A stretch of DNA of 64,000 nucleotides from Haliotis asinina (taxonomy: Eukaryota > Mollusca > Gastropoda > Lepetellida > Haliotidae): positions 469,148 through 533,147 of the forward strand of contig NW_027133896.1 of assembly GCF_037392515.1 (NCBI RefSeq). The letters run 5' to 3'. The notes under the pieces were generated by a model. The model saw only the letters and a program-made list of their open reading frames with translations, was not told the DNA's origin and made no database searches. The stretch's first letter is position 1; each line of letters starts with the position of its first letter. Shown one piece after another: positions 1 to 13,159 of this stretch. Both the position numbers and the translations under genes were made by a program.

Positions 1-1959
1 ATACGTATGGATTCTGCCTGAAAAAAAACAAAACAAAACAAAACCGGCATTTGTTTTCAGTTGCATATTAAGCATAACAGAACGACAGCAGGATGAACTA
101 TAACGACATCAAGAGGAATTCTGCAGCCGCATATACATAGTGTTTTTTTCCTCGTTGTAATCTCCCAAAGTAGAACGCACGTGTGGCGCCAATATTGGCA
201 AATCTACCCCACTTTCGCCATCGCCTTTTTTTTTGACGATAGCCCAGCAAGGGGTGATACCAGTCGGCCGATAGTTTTCAAACTCTACGGCCAGCCACAC
301 ACATAAATATATTTTCAGTCATCCAAATAATGATCATATCAATTTGCATGTATTCAGCCCATGGACTTCCCGCGCTCCTAATCTCTCTAAAGGAGCACTG
401 ACGAGGAGCAATTTCCGTGGACTGGTTTAAACTTTTGTTACTGTTTTTCTCCCGTGAGTAACCGGATGATATCCCAGGATTCGTGACCTTTGCTGCGCAG
501 GCCGCATGCGAAATTGAGAGTTTAATTATCAGACAGATCAACTAAGGTGAAGACATTTTTACTTTATTACAAATGTATTATGAAAACAAATGAAACACTT
601 TGAAGGTTAATCATGTGCCAGTGGTAGAAATGGTAAAAAAAACTATGAGGACGGAAAAATAGCGAAGCCAATGTACGTCTCTATATTTTGTCTCACAACA
701 GGCAGTCTTGCAGATTAGATTAGAAACGATTCAGTCATAACCACCTGGACCCTCTATATGTCAGTTTCCCCGACTTTCCACCCCATCTGAAACACACTTA
801 ATATTTCTTTTCAATACTCTAGAAATGAAATTAGTTATTGAAAAGTAGGCTGAAAGAAGGTATTCAAATACTGTGTCAAATCTGAAAAAAAAAATTAGTC
901 TAGACCGATCTGCTTTTCTGTTTTAGTAAGGTTAAGAAATGGTTAAACATTCTGCTACTGTGAGACACACTATCGCTAGCACAGGCCGCCTGGTTCATGT
1001 CCGCTCGGGGTTTTACAGATGAACTCGTAGCATATTGCTTTTTTTATATAGTGTTGCCTCTGCTAAACAGGAGAGAAACACTGGCGAAATTAAAGATAAA
1101 TATTAGACCTCGCTAGCCAAGATACACAATCTTGTGAGCACGAAATTATCCTTTTTCAGTGAAACACAATGTAATGAAAGCATAATCGAAACATTAATTG
1201 AAAAAGAGTAATTAAACAGCACTTTTTAAAATGCTAAGGTTATTATGTCATATTATAACGACACTGTTCTGTTGTGAAATGATATAGCTTATTGTCATAT
1301 ATATTTGCATATACATTTGCTACATCAGGCCCCGATTTCCCGAAAGAAACTTCATTTTTTACTCAAATTTCAAACTAAGTTTGACAATTTGAAACTGCTT
1401 TATTTTTAACTCAAATTCATTTTTTAAAATACATAATGCCCAAACACCTGAATCTATTTAGTCACAAAAATCAAACTGACTACTATTTTCGAGGTTAATA
1501 TCAATTTCAGTGAATTCAGAGAAATGTATTTTATCAATTTTTTGTAAAAACTGGAACTTAAGTCAAAATTCAGACTTCAGTTTGTTTCGAGAAACTGGGG
1601 CCACCTCAATGGAAATGCAATGCAATGCAGTAATGCAAGTTTCATGTAGCAAGCTGGGATTGTTATCAGACCTCTCATGCCCATGGGACAATGCTATGCC
1701 TGCAGGTCAACTCTCCTGACTGGACTGGATGGTAACCATGTTAACTGGAACAGAAGTCTAAATGTTTTGTTGTATTTTTTATTTTCTCATGACAGTGCAT
1801 CGAAAATGATTTGTACTTTTTATGGAGATGCCATCGAAATACCATAAACATAAAATTACGAAACATGTCTTAAGCATCACAATATCAAGTGAGCGAAACA
1901 CTTTGATATTTTCAGAATATATTACTACAATATTTACAAAATAGAATCAAAATAGATTA
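1..1959. other. No gene recognised
   Basis: A/T-rich sequence with short A and T runs. Open frames here are short (under 90 codons), lack recognisable motifs and show no convincing splice-site pairing. I see no RNA gene. Confidence 0.5.
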
Positions 1960-2440
1960 TGGAATTGTTACGAAATGGTTTTGGGTATGTTTCTAAAACT
2001 TTTCTGGAACCATACAAAATCACGTGAATGAAACATTTTTATAACCATTTCAAACACATTTCAGGAAAACGTTTTAAACAACTTGTGGTTATACGTTCTT
2101 GAAAATATTTCTAAAACATTTCTGGAACCACTCAAAATCACATACACAAAACATTTTTTTAAACATTTAAAAAAATTTGTGGTTGAACGTTTTTGAAAAT
2201 GTTTCTAAAACAGTTCTGGAACCATACAAAATCACGTGAATTAAACATTTGTTGAAAGATTTTAAAAACATGTCAGGAAAACGTTTTACAATCCTTATGG
2301 TTAAACGTTTTTGAAATTGTTTCTAAAACATTTCGGGAACCATTCAAAATCACGTGAATAAAACACTTTAACAAATGTTTTTGCTACATTTCATGAAATG
2401 TTTTGCGGATGTTTTTAAAACATTCTTGTGTTAACTGGAG
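1960..2440. repeat. Tandem repeat, about 118-bp unit, four copies
   Basis: The phrase TTTCTAAAAC recurs at 1990, 2108, 2202 and 2320, each time followed by a CTGGAACCAT-like stretch and then AAAATCACGTGAAT or a close variant. Spacings are 118, 94 and 118 bp, so the second-to-third unit has lost about 24 bp. Units are diverged by many substitutions, which suggests an old array. A single related unit appears near 62,330-62,420. Confidence 0.8.
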
Positions 2441-3302
2441 GAACATCACCTGTGTTCACAAGAGTTGAAACAATGGAGTAATGGTGTTTGGACACAGGGA
2501 AACAGTTTTCAATACCAGTTTCAAACGCCTTCAGGCCCTGGAGCTGTATTAGATTTGGACTTTTTGTAACACTTTTCAGGCAATCTGGTGAGATGTAACA
2601 GACAAACGACCTAGTTACTTTCTCATGCATTGCATGGACATAATCACCGACCCATGGTGCCTCCAGGTTACAGTTGCCAGGTATAGACCACAACTGTTTC
2701 CAGAACCTTTCATTGGCATCCATGGGAGGCCGTTTATCATGCTCATCTACTCCACCTGTCTTGAGTTGCCTGTAAAATCGCTTTTCATTATTTCTAAAGA
2801 GTTAATTTTGTTTGATAAATTTGTTTTTTCTTTCTTTCAGTTCAAACATTTATTTTTGCCTTAAGGTAATCATGACTTTGGAGAAGTACCTTTTCTTTTG
2901 TTGTGTTGTATTGTAGTTTGAATCTTCTCCATTTTGCCTTTGGCCGTTTGACATTTGACTAACTGATGATCTTATTTAAAGGCACAGCTCTATCCGTGAA
3001 ATTATTCCTCTACTTTCAATAAGTTTTACAAGAAACCGAATTTTCTTTGGTCTTTTGTTGTTATTACTGGAGGGTTTGTTTTTAGAAACTGAGCGAAGTT
3101 CCTCCAAAGGTAGCGGCAGTATAGACACCGCAATGAAAGTCCGCTGAAAGTTTCAGAGAGAAAATTTCATTAAGTAAACCAATTTCGTTTTTGGAAATAG
3201 ACACGTTTAGTTGTTTATTTGGCCTCCGTTTCTCTGAAGGTAAATCACATATTTTCCTCCTAAATAGAATTGAACAAAATATAAACAGGATTTTCGAAAA
3301 GG
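2441..3302. other. No gene recognised; one unassigned minus-strand ORF
   Basis: A 102-codon minus-strand frame (2415-2723) overlaps the end of the tandem repeat and has rather protein-like composition with four Trp/Cys-rich patches. I do not recognise it. No flanking exon could be found, so it is noted rather than called. Confidence 0.3.
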
Positions 3303-3860
3303 TCTGCAACTGATGAAGAGGAAGAGTGAGGGTCCAAAATTTCGGGGCCAATTGGCTCTTTCTCGGAAGAGTTTCCGTCAGCAAGTTGAAAGAGGTTTAC
3401 GGGGACGTCCATCAGAATTTTTGGGTCTGCTGCCACTTGACCATTTTGCTCTTGCAAAGGTTCCTGACGGGTACCAGTTGTGGGTTGAACTGGCTCACGG
3501 GGCATTAGACGTTTTAGCCGTCGGAGTTGGTCTCGGAGATTTTTGCTCCGCCAGGTAAGCATACATGGGCATGGCATTGTCCCAATGCAGCTTAAGCGAC
3601 TTGCCATTAATACGTGGATTATCAGGACATCCAGTCGCTATCGCACACTGAAGTAGTGTGGATTTGAGATGTTTTGACCTAAATATTCTTGGCAAGTCCC
3701 ATCTTCAGTAAGGTTGGTTTGACTACCGGAGGAAGGCTGACCGGGCTGCGGAGTTGAAAGATTAAAGTCTTCTTGGCTTTTTAGTAACCCAGAGAAAAAC
3801 CAGCTTCGGGGGGTTCAGTTAAGGGAATAAAATTCCCCTATCAATGCCCACCACGGAGAG
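3303..3860 (-). pseudogene. Degenerate coding fragment of a dispersed element (possibly gag-like)
   Basis: Read on the minus strand, one frame gives a hydrophilic protein-like stretch with a basic segment (RDQLRRLKRLMPREPVQP), then an acidic Ser-rich end (EKEPIGPEILDPHSSSSS). It continues upstream to about 3,850 after an in-frame stop. The 3' 120 bp recurs at 23,691-23,812 in the opposite orientation with a shared 20-bp stretch GAGAAAGAGCCAATTGGCCC, and the second copy keeps the same reading frame. This makes it a dispersed, formerly coding repeat. The acidic end resembles the C-terminal part of some DIRS/Ngaro Gag proteins, but that is a guess. It could instead be an exon of an unknown multicopy gene. 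Confidence 0.45.
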
Positions 3861-3890
3861 ACGAACATCATAAGGCCTTTTTCATTATTA

Positions 3891-3975
3891 TATGGCGGCG
3901 ATCTGTAAATAGTCGAGAGTGGTCCAGACAATCTAGTGATCAACAGCATGAGCTACGATCTAAACAATTGCGATG
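3891..3975 (+). repeat. SINE-like repeat, core fragment
   Basis: Contains TATGGCGGCGATCTGTAAAT, then CCAGACAATCTAGTGATCAA and an AGCATGAGC/CGATCT stretch in the order seen in fuller copies such as 12,872-13,105. Both ends are missing. Confidence 0.7.
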
Positions 3976-4209
3976 CGATATCAATACTATTATTTTCATT
4001 ATTATAACTGATATTGATATTATTGTTATTCCCTTAGGTATGAATATTGCAACTCCGAGTTACAGGTGGGCACTAAAATGTTTGACGTTGATAGAGACTG
4101 ATTGCACATGCAAATCCTCTTTCTACACCCTGACCAAACGAAAAAAAATGATTGTCTGTAAAGGTAACAATTGCATAGCTGATTGCACTGTCCCATCTCC
4201 TCCTAAAGT

Positions 4210-5830
4210 TATGTGATATATCATTTACATTGTATGATTAAGCTTAAACAATTAACTGTAAACCTGCAGACTGCACCAACGTCCCGTCTCCCTTATCAGG
4301 CCTTTGTCCACGAAAAATGGGAGACAGGCGCATTTTCATGTTTTTGATCACACCATTCCATTTGGACGATGCTGTAATCAGGATACTGGGCAATTTCGCA
4401 TTTACCAAGCTAAAATAAATATTTGGCGATCTTGATTTTTCTTCTCTATTAAAGGTTACTTCAAATCTCCACATCATCCCAAAATTGATTGGTTTTATTA
4501 TTACATTCCCAATAAACATTACAAATACCTTAAATTTAATTACAATAGAAGCTTCATGTGTCACTGTTTAGTAAATTTACTGTCATGTCAAAACAATTCC
4601 ATGCAAACACCTGTAGAAAATGTCATAAGCTTAAGGTCTGTTGACATTTATGGTCAGACAGCCATATGACTACTTTAAATCTTACTGTATTTTCCAGTAT
4701 TCAGGCAAGAGTACAGAAATGTGTTTCTCCTATTCCATTTTTAAATTACAATGATTGAAAAGTCATAGAACCATTTTTCATCAAACACAGTGATAGAGGT
4801 ATATTCTTACAGTGTACAGGAAAAGAAAGAGCTCGCGTGTAAACATCAAAACAGCTCGGCAAACCACAACATCCGGTTTTAATAAACAGAGTTGCGCAGT
4901 GGGAAAAGGCTATAAATAGAAAAGCACATGGTGTGTGTGTTTGTAAACAATCCCTGTTTGCGTGGATACAGAAATCGTCAGTTCTCGTTAACACTGGATG
5001 TACATCAGAGTTTTGCACCTTTGACTCAGCCATGGCATGTTCATTAATGAACAATTCTCATGACCATTAGTAGCCCTTTGGAATCTCAATAATAACTGTT
5101 GTGAAGAAATATATATAAACAAACTTTAAATAACACCATGTTGATCAACACCAGACATGCCATGATCTGTGCTCCTGCTTACACAAAGGCGTTTTCTTCT
5201 TAACAGTGGCGAGTCCTGGGGTAATGAACAATGATAAGTTGTTTGCTTTGTCCTTCCCATATCCAGAAGAAATCTCTACTGAAGGCAGAATCGAAGCTTT
5301 AATTATGACAATATAGTGAGTACGTGCTTCAGCAACAGTACCATTGTACAGTGTTGTTTGTAAACAATAGAGTTTGGATCAGACAACCCAGTGATTTTCC
5401 AGTATGATGGCATAATATGTGCGTATAAATCAATATTAAACAGTGGTGATATAAGATAAAGGTGAGCGTATCTTGCACCACCACGGTTGCACTCATGATT
5501 AAAATACGCAAAGTCTAGTCAAATAAGACGAGATATTTAGTGATGTCAGCACACGTTGGAATGGAACAATATGTACTTCCTCCATCAGGTGAATGAATAC
5601 TAGGAGACGGTACGTGTAACTAAAGAAGTAAGACCACAAAGGTGACATAGTACAAGTCAAAACAGGGTACTGCAACGGACATCAGATCATCAGATATGTA
5701 TTTATTGCAGTAAAAGAGACATATTAACAGAAGACAATGCGCAGCTTATTATAATATTTATAACCACTATTTATTAAAACACTGCAGGAAATAGGAACAG
5801 ACATTTGAAGGTATTGTGATATTTACACTG
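4210..5830 (+). repeat. Large repeat block D (left arm of inverted duplication)
   Basis: This stretch recurs in reverse complement at about 54,700-56,160. Anchors: the 28 bp at 4891-4918 match 55,485-55,512 without mismatch; the 19 bp at 5347-5365 match 55,107-55,125; the 14 bp at 5515-5528 match 54,931-54,944. Between anchors the copies align at perhaps 65-80% by eye with small indels. It contains a SINE-like core at about 5,370-5,395. No coding capacity is seen. Confidence 0.8.
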
Positions 5831-5849
5831 TGGCCAGGTCACTAGACAA

Positions 5850-6118
5850 CCCGTGAATGTCCGGGGTAGAATAGGCCTTCAACGACCCACGCTTGCCTTA
5901 AAAGACTACTGAGCTTAAAAATGTGGTAAGAGACAACTGACGGGATCGGGTTGTCAGGTTCGCTGACTTGGTTGACACGTCATCGGTTCCCAGTTGTGCA
6001 GATCGATGCTCATGTTGTTGGTCACTGGATTGTCTGGAGCAGACTCGATTATTTATAGACTGCCGGCATATGGCTGGGATATTGCTGAGTGTGGCGTAAA
6101 ACTTAACTCACTCACTCC
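5850..6118 (-). repeat. SINE-like repeat, near full length, minus orientation
   Basis: Starts at the CCCGTGAATGTCCGGGGTAG edge (complement of the CCCGGACCTTCACGGGT tail), passes CGGGATCGGGTTGTCAGG and CACTGGATTGTCTGG, and ends in GGCGTAAAAC...CTCACTCACTC. The order is the exact reverse of the plus copies, so orientation is clear. The equivalent place in the opposite duplication arm holds a different insertion. Confidence 0.85.
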
Positions 6119-6229
6119 CTCTGACTAGACGGCTGTGAGGGTTTTGTTGTTGTTTGTAAATAAAAATGTATCAACAGAATGTAAACCCATCTTGGCAAAA
6201 TTTCTTCTGTGCCCCACCCTACTATTCCA

Positions 6230-8700
6230 GGTGATTATCTTCAGTAATTAGGTGTGTGTGTGCCACGTGAACATTACTGTGTAGATATGAAATTTCATAA
6301 GCGATGAGAATTGAATGAAAATATTCCTGTTGTGAAACTAATCTAAATTTCCGTTTCTGTTTTATGGACTCAACAGATACCTACCAGAGGATACTGAAAA
6401 AGTAGAACTAGGGGTTGACATGTCAGTTTCCAAACAAATTCCAGTTATGAAATTTCTTCAATATGTTAAAGTTTGAAACACAACAGTTTTCTTACAAAAT
6501 CTATTCACATTTGGTAAATAGCATGAAAGAATCAGAAATGGCGATAACTGGTCTTGTTAGTTGATAGGAAAGCACAATATACACTACAGCGTTACGTGAA
6601 AATGAATGCTCAGACAACATGGGTTTAACTACTACTTGCATACACTTGGTCATTAGGGTTAGAATGTGCATGGATCACCAAAAGAGGACCATGGTGACTT
6701 AATAGTACTTTTGATGCCTACATGGACGCCAGCTAGATTTACACCATCCCTTCAGATGTAGCGACCTGTGAAGATCCAGTATAGAATATATCTTCAGCAA
6801 CCCATGTTTGCCACAAAAGTCATGGCTGACACATGTCCTCGGTTCCCAGTTGCGCAGATCTGAGCTCATGCAGTTCATCACTGGATTGTCTGGTCTACAC
6901 TTGGTTGTTTACAAACAAGCGATATATATGAAATTAAACTCACCAAGTCAGATGTTAGCAGCTACAGTCAGATCTAGCCAAAGTCATCCCTCTACAATAA
7001 TGTATAAAGTAGACATTTCTTGGTATTATTTCACAGCGAAACCACGGTAACTTTCATTGTGGATAGATAAATTCCTATGGGAATGGATTCGATGTTTCAG
7101 TAATAGTCATGGAGCCAGCCAACCTTGAAAGGTGTATGTAATATTTATATAAAACGTATCTGAAAAACTTACTGACATGGCAACTACAGCACTGTTACAA
7201 AAGATCACAAAGTGATCGGGTGAAATATTGTGAAGTTTATTTACTATGCTATTTTGCAATCGAGTGTTTCACCCCAACAAGTTATGGGATATGAACACTA
7301 CATGGATAGCATGTGTCTTAAGTTCATCAAACCTGAACAAGCCAGCACAGGAAATAAGGCCTAAGACATATTGCATGCACGTACGTTTGTTTGTTTCTTT
7401 GTTGTTTAACACCGCCATTACCAATAGTCCAGTTATATGGCAGCGTCTGTACATAATGGACTGTGGACCAGACAATCCGGTGGTCACCAGCACAATCTAC
7501 ACCATCGGTGCGCCTGGCCGCCCAGTCCCTTAATTTAAGTTGCCTCTTACATGCATGGGTTTCCCAAGACAAATTCCACCCCTGATGTTCACAGGTATGT
7601 TATGAACCCTCTACAAATAAAAGTGTCTGGGACTGCCATGTCTCTCCTCAAAATCAACTCCATGTAAGTTCTGCTGCAATCCCGGCAAGAACAGTTGTCA
7701 CAGTTATACTGCTCACTTTGTGTGTGCAATTGCAAATCATGTTGATTCTGTCCTTAGATAAGGATTGAGCCTGTCGACATTCTTCACTTCCATAGCATGA
7801 AGACTATATGTCTAATAAAATGAAGCGTTGCTTTCACAGAAACATCTCCATGTGGCATTTCTCCCAGCAAACGACGGAATATATGTTGATTTGTTCAGCA
7901 ACAGTAAACGGTAGACAGTCGGGCTGTGGTCAAAGCATCCAAAACAGTTCTTTCGGATGGAGAGTTGATGAAAGCTATGTTGATGCAATTTGGTGTTTCT
8001 GTATTTTCGTCTTGTCGCCAGTCTCGGAGTTTATTCGAAATGGACCCAGTTCTGCAGGGAAAGTGCTGTAAACGCAAAAAGGTATCACATTTATCGATTG
8101 GTCCAAAACTTGACTCGCACTTGGATGTTTAACATAGAAACGGACCTTGTGATGATCGTTACCCCGCAGTTTCACACCAGCCGATAAATTTACGCAACAC
8201 ACAAGAATGAGGAAGACGTGCAAGATACGTGTCTTGCCGCATAAGTCTCTCATTCATGCTAAATGTTGATTTAATCAGGGATCATAATGAATTTCATCTT
8301 GCAACAGATAACGTTTAATGGTATCAATGTACTTTTTTGAGTATTTCACTTTGTCAAGTGTTAAAGTAACATAACTATTTTACACACATTGAATAATGTT
8401 CGTAGCCTTCCTAGAATTCGACTGTTTTAAAGTAAATTCATTCCAAAATTTAATAAAAAATAGTTTAGTCTAAAGAAAATATGTAAATTAGCTGTTTTCA
8501 CTTCTTTCCCAAGATTGGAAAGATAAAGAAATAAGAAAGACTCCTTTTATCAACTGACCAGCTTCTTTCAGTTTTCAGTTACAGATATTTGTTCACCTGC
8601 TTCAATAGGCAGATTGTGTATATGGAGGAAAGGTTATTATGTGGTAAACATTTCTTGATTTCGGGATTTCTACCTTCAGCAGTAAACATTTCCCTACCTC
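6230..8700 (+). repeat. Large repeat block A (first of three copies)
   Basis: About 2.5 kb that recurs in the same orientation at 13,160-15,750 (copy B) and inverted at 49,390-52,700 (copy C). The 24 bp at 6568-6591 are a perfect reverse complement of 52,106-52,129. The 70 bp around 8,091-8,160 align with 15,042-15,110 and, inverted, with 49,959-50,025. It includes two SINE-like modules (6,766-6,955 minus; 7,385-7,560 plus). No frame over 95 codons is shared between copies, so it looks non-coding. It could be a non-autonomous transposon or part of a duplicated segment. Confidence 0.8.
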
Positions 8701-11289
8701 GATGTACTCTGTTGTTCTTGGTAGGCATAACCAGTCATTTTTTAATTTTTTTTTTTAGTTTTGCAACATAATTTCGTCTTTTACTAGAATGAACTTTCAA
8801 TAACAACAAAACACTTTGATTTTCATATTAAAGATAATTATTGAATAGTGCTTAGATTTATAAGCCACCCTACCCGAGAAAATAACACTTTTTTTCAGCC
8901 ATTTTTGGGGGGTTAATCTAGGAACATTTCGATAATATTTCTGCACTATAAATAAATATGTTTTAGTGTTCCAGTTTTGTAATGGTATCCTGACTATCCA
9001 TTTTTGTGATGACAGTCACATAATGACATCATACAGTATGGGAATCTGGCCTTGTAAGAGTAGCCCCCATGTCAGTGATTTTAAAGGGTTTTTTTTATAT
9101 TTTTTTTGTTTTGTTTTGTTTTTCAATTTGTAAGAATTTTTTGTTTGCTTTCTTGTACAAAGATTTCATGGTTAATGTCTAAAGGTGAGTAAACCATCAT
9201 CAAAATGTAAGCATACATATTCATTGTCATGGTGCAACAGGCCTTTCTGTTCCAAACCGTAAAATTTTAAGAAAAGAATATTTTACAGCTTTCATAGAAA
9301 TACGTTCAACCTTAAAATTTGAAGGTGATGTGATACAAACATATGTATATGTACTTAGAAGTGTTCTATCTGTGAAATTTTACATGAAATTTTACGTGGA
9401 GCTAGGAATAATTTATCAAAACACACTTTTTTGTGACAAAAATAAATATTAAAAAAATTACCAGTATTGAAACACCCGTTCCATCAGAAAGTTACCTCAT
9501 TTCTTTCCAGACATATACTTGCTCGGGTAATTATTTAAAATATTTCTACACTTCTGAAAAATATTGGTATGCATTGTACTTGTTTATTGGCACCAAGTGT
9601 GTATTTTTTGCAACAAAAGTAAAATATCTAACACATACACCTGCGAAATTTGTAGCTGACGGAGTAGCTGTTTCTTGGACTTCTTGCTCCTTTCTTAAGA
9701 CAGGAGCAACCACATACACTTTATACAGACAACATAGCGCCACAACAAATTGAATAAATAAAGGTTTTCTCCTATAACATAATCCATAAGATATATATCT
9801 GAAAACTAAATTTGGCCCCAGTAACAAACAAATCTCAGCTAAGCCCTTTTATATCATTTACAATATCTCATACATGATGGATTTACACCATATCTGATGT
9901 TTAGAGGTCAGGGATGAGGTCTGTTTTGGATGTGATCATAAATACTTATGCAAGTACATTCCAGCAAATACAGCTGGAATTATCCGGGGGGCTTATGTAT
10001 CCATTTTGGCAGAGTTTAATGTACAACATACGAAGAAAATATTGTTATTCCTTGAAAGAGTACCTAGTCTTGTTCTTTCAACTCTATCACAGATTATCAA
10101 TGCATAGCAGGTATACATGTCTCAAAGAAATCCTAACGACAGCATACAGGGCAAGTTGCATATGTTAATCATGCGAATCTGATATGACACTAGCCACCAA
10201 TCTGTTTCTTTTCTGCAAAACATAAGTAGCCTGGCATTTCCTCTTTCTTCTCTTCATTTGGTCAGCCCATGAGATGATAAATTTACAACATCAAATGTCG
10301 TCATGCTCAAATGTCAAGTGCTACTAACTCGTGTATACAAACAGTCTATCACATTTTAATTCACTCACTGTCAGTAGTAGTTCATTTTTGATAACAATGT
10401 CAGTCTCATAAAAAAGTACGTCTTCTCAATCAGTGTGCACACTATTTAGTTATACCAAATATGTGTTAAAATTGGATTGATCGGCGGTAATAAATGGCTT
10501 ATATTCGTTCATTAGTTCAAGATGTATCATGTCGCAAGTATTTCGCATCAAAGATGACATATCCAAGCTTGTTGACAAATACGATCTCAACTGGCAGGCT
10601 CTGTGTGCATCCTTGTTCAGGGGCCTCTCAACATTAATGGGTGGCCCGGGAACCAGGATGGTTGCTTCATCGGGAACGAAAGTTACTTCCGGTATAGACG
10701 GTGGTGTCGTTTCTATTTTGATTTCGACATCAACACGTTGTTAAAGAAAGAATGTATGAGAATTTTTACACACATGTGGGCTTTGCATGAATCTTTTTTT
10801 ACACTTCGGAACTTTTTACCTTCACAAAGTCAACATTTGACGTCACATTTCTCAAATTATGAAAAAAGGTGTGTCTAGGTTTGTTGTTATCCTTCTGTCC
10901 ATTGGTTCATTTGTATTCTTTGTGCAATCAGAAACAACGTTACAAATTCGTGTAGACGCACCCCACTGTTTTCACCCCGTTTTCTGACCATGTTTTTGTG
11001 CTTTCGAGCTGTTTTGGTTATCTCCCCTGGCTATTCTTGGCTTGTGTGCATTCTAACTGACCAATATTGTTCCCATTTGCCTCGTGTATCATGACACCTG
11101 TGTTTTTTGACGATTTGTGGTGACTAGGTGGTGAAGAGAATAATTCGAAGCATCAAACACAAGCAGATTCTGTTTCTCGAATTTGTAATCATGAGGCAAT
11201 GCCTGTTGGGGAGCATGCATGTTTCATAGACTGTCTGTGTTCTTCAACATCCTCCTTCCTTGTCGTTTTATGGCAGCATAATACAAGCA
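8701..11289. other. No gene recognised
   Basis: Includes T-rich low-complexity sequence at about 9,085-9,125. Two overlapping frames at 9,433-9,827 on opposite strands and a pair of plus-strand frames at 10,529-10,878 lack motifs and conserved partners. I consider them chance openings. Confidence 0.45.
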
Positions 11290-11430
11290 TCAAACTAATT
11301 CTATATCCATCGGCAATCTGAAGTTTCCAGCAGTATTACAGCTGCTCCATGTGGTTCGTGAAGAATAACGTCCCGACCAGACAATCCAGTGATTGTCACG
11401 ATTCCATACGAGGGTAGAGCATTTGTTTAT
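11290..11430 (+). repeat. Second SINE-related family, fragment
   Basis: Shares only the CCAGACAATCCAGTGATTGTCACGATTCCATACGA-type centre with the main SINE-like family. The same variant centre and flanks recur inverted at about 45,650-45,860 and as a fragment at 51,868-51,935, showing a distinct repeat that carries the same core. Confidence 0.6.
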
Positions 11431-11447
11431 GAATTGTTCGAAGGACA

Positions 11448-11710
11448 GTGACTGAAAGAGTTTAGTTTTACGCTGCAATCAGCAACATTCCAGCTACATG
11501 GCGGCAGTATGTAAATAACCGAGTCTGGACCAGACAATCCAGTGATCAACAGCCGGAGCATCCATCTATGCAATCTGGAACCAATGACATGTGTGAACCA
11601 AGTCAGCGAGCCTGACCACCCGATCCTGTTAGTCGCCTCTTACGACAAGCATATAGCCACCTTTTGCGGCAAGTATATGTTGCTGTAGGCCTATGCTACC
11701 CCGGACTTCA
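11448..11710 (+). repeat. SINE-like repeat, near full length
   Basis: Begins with AGTTTAGTTTTACGCTGCAA, continues through CCAGACAATCCAGTGATCAA and CGAGCCTGACCACCCGATCC, and ends in CCCCGGACTTCAC. This is one of the best-preserved copies. A short internal duplication of the ACAAGCATA region is visible near 11,645-11,675. Confidence 0.85.
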
Positions 11711-12871
11711 CAGTAACAAACTTGTTAACTTTCTAAGTAATCCTATCACAAACGCACTGTAATGGACCATTCAGATGGTGTCTTTTCTTACAGTATAAGA
11801 AAATAATGCAATTAAACTGCACTGAAATATGACGAAAACTGAAAGACCTCTTTTTGCCCCTTCCAGTTACATGGGCCTCCATACAATACTGTCAACAGTT
11901 GCTAAGAACTTTGTTCAAAATGATTAAACTTAATGAAAAAATAGCTGCTCACTCTTTCAAGAAGTGTTTTTGCTTATGTCATTATTGATGCAAGAGTAAC
12001 ATTAAAATTCCAAATATGTAAAACGCAAAATAGTCTATAATATTTCAACACTTTCAGAAGTTGTGAGACGTCCACATTATATTTGAAGACATAGCACGTG
12101 TCCAGAATGTTATTTTCAAACAAGACCAAATTTAATTAGATGTGTTCCCACCTGACATTTCTTTTTTACGTTTTAATAACATTTTTAATCACATTTTGAA
12201 CGTTTGTGACATATAAAATTCTGCGAAAACCTTTTCCTTAATATTTAACAAAGACTATTTTACACCCTTACGAAAATATTTAGAAAATGGGATCTTTATC
12301 ACAATAATTGGGAGGGGTACTTTAGAAAGTGCTGAGGTTTAATTAAAACAGTGATTAATTGTAAATAAACATGTTGAATTTATAACAAATAGCAATATCT
12401 GGGACGCTGCGAGAGACCAAACTTACAATATTAGACATAGGCACGGTCTCATCACTGCACCAGAAGAATCAACATGAACCCTCAGCCGATCATAACTCCG
12501 TGACGTCATGGCATTTGTACTTGAACTCTGACCTTGGTTCGGTGGCCGGTCAGAGTGTGACTTGATGTGACCACATTTCAGTGGACTTCTGTCAGAAAAC
12601 TTGTAAATTTTAGACGGCGTTTTCTACCAAGTGTGTCTGTGTATGTTATACAATATGAAGTGGAACAACTGCCATAATTTTTCTCCTATTTTTCGAGTTT
12701 TAATGTGACGCGGGGTGATCTTTAAAAGGAGCTAGATACTTAAAAAGAGTTATATAACGCTGAACGTTCGATCTACTAAGTCACGTGACCATCGTCATAC
12801 TTGAGAACCAGCAAAGGGTGCCACAGTCAGGTGATAACAAGTGTGACAATTCATTTCACATTTCTAACACT
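11711..12871. other. No gene recognised
   Basis: A/T-rich unique-looking sequence without long frames or tandem structure. I see nothing assignable. Confidence 0.45.
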
Positions 12872-13105
12872 GGTGAGTGAGTTTTGTTTTATGCCACACT
12901 CCGCAACATTCCAGCTATATGGCAACAGTCGGTAAATACTTCACCGAGTCGGGACCAGACAAATCCAGTGATCAACAGCAGGAGCATCGATCTGCAACAA
13001 CGTGTCAACGAAGTCAGCGAGCCGAACCAACCGATCCCGTTAATCGCCTATTATGACAAGCAGAGGTTACTCAAGATCAATATTCTAACCTGGACCTTCA
13101 CGGGT
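12872..13105 (+). repeat. SINE-like repeat, near full length
   Basis: Runs from GTGAGTGAGTTTTGTTTTAT through GCAACATTCCAGCTATATGG, AATCCAGTGATCAACAGCAG and CGATCCCGTTAAT to GACCTTCACGGGT. Both ends are intact. It is immediately followed by large repeat copy B. Confidence 0.88.
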
Positions 13106-13159
13106 CTCAAACTATATACTACCAGATATATATTATTTTTGTTTTTGTTTCAGTGAGCA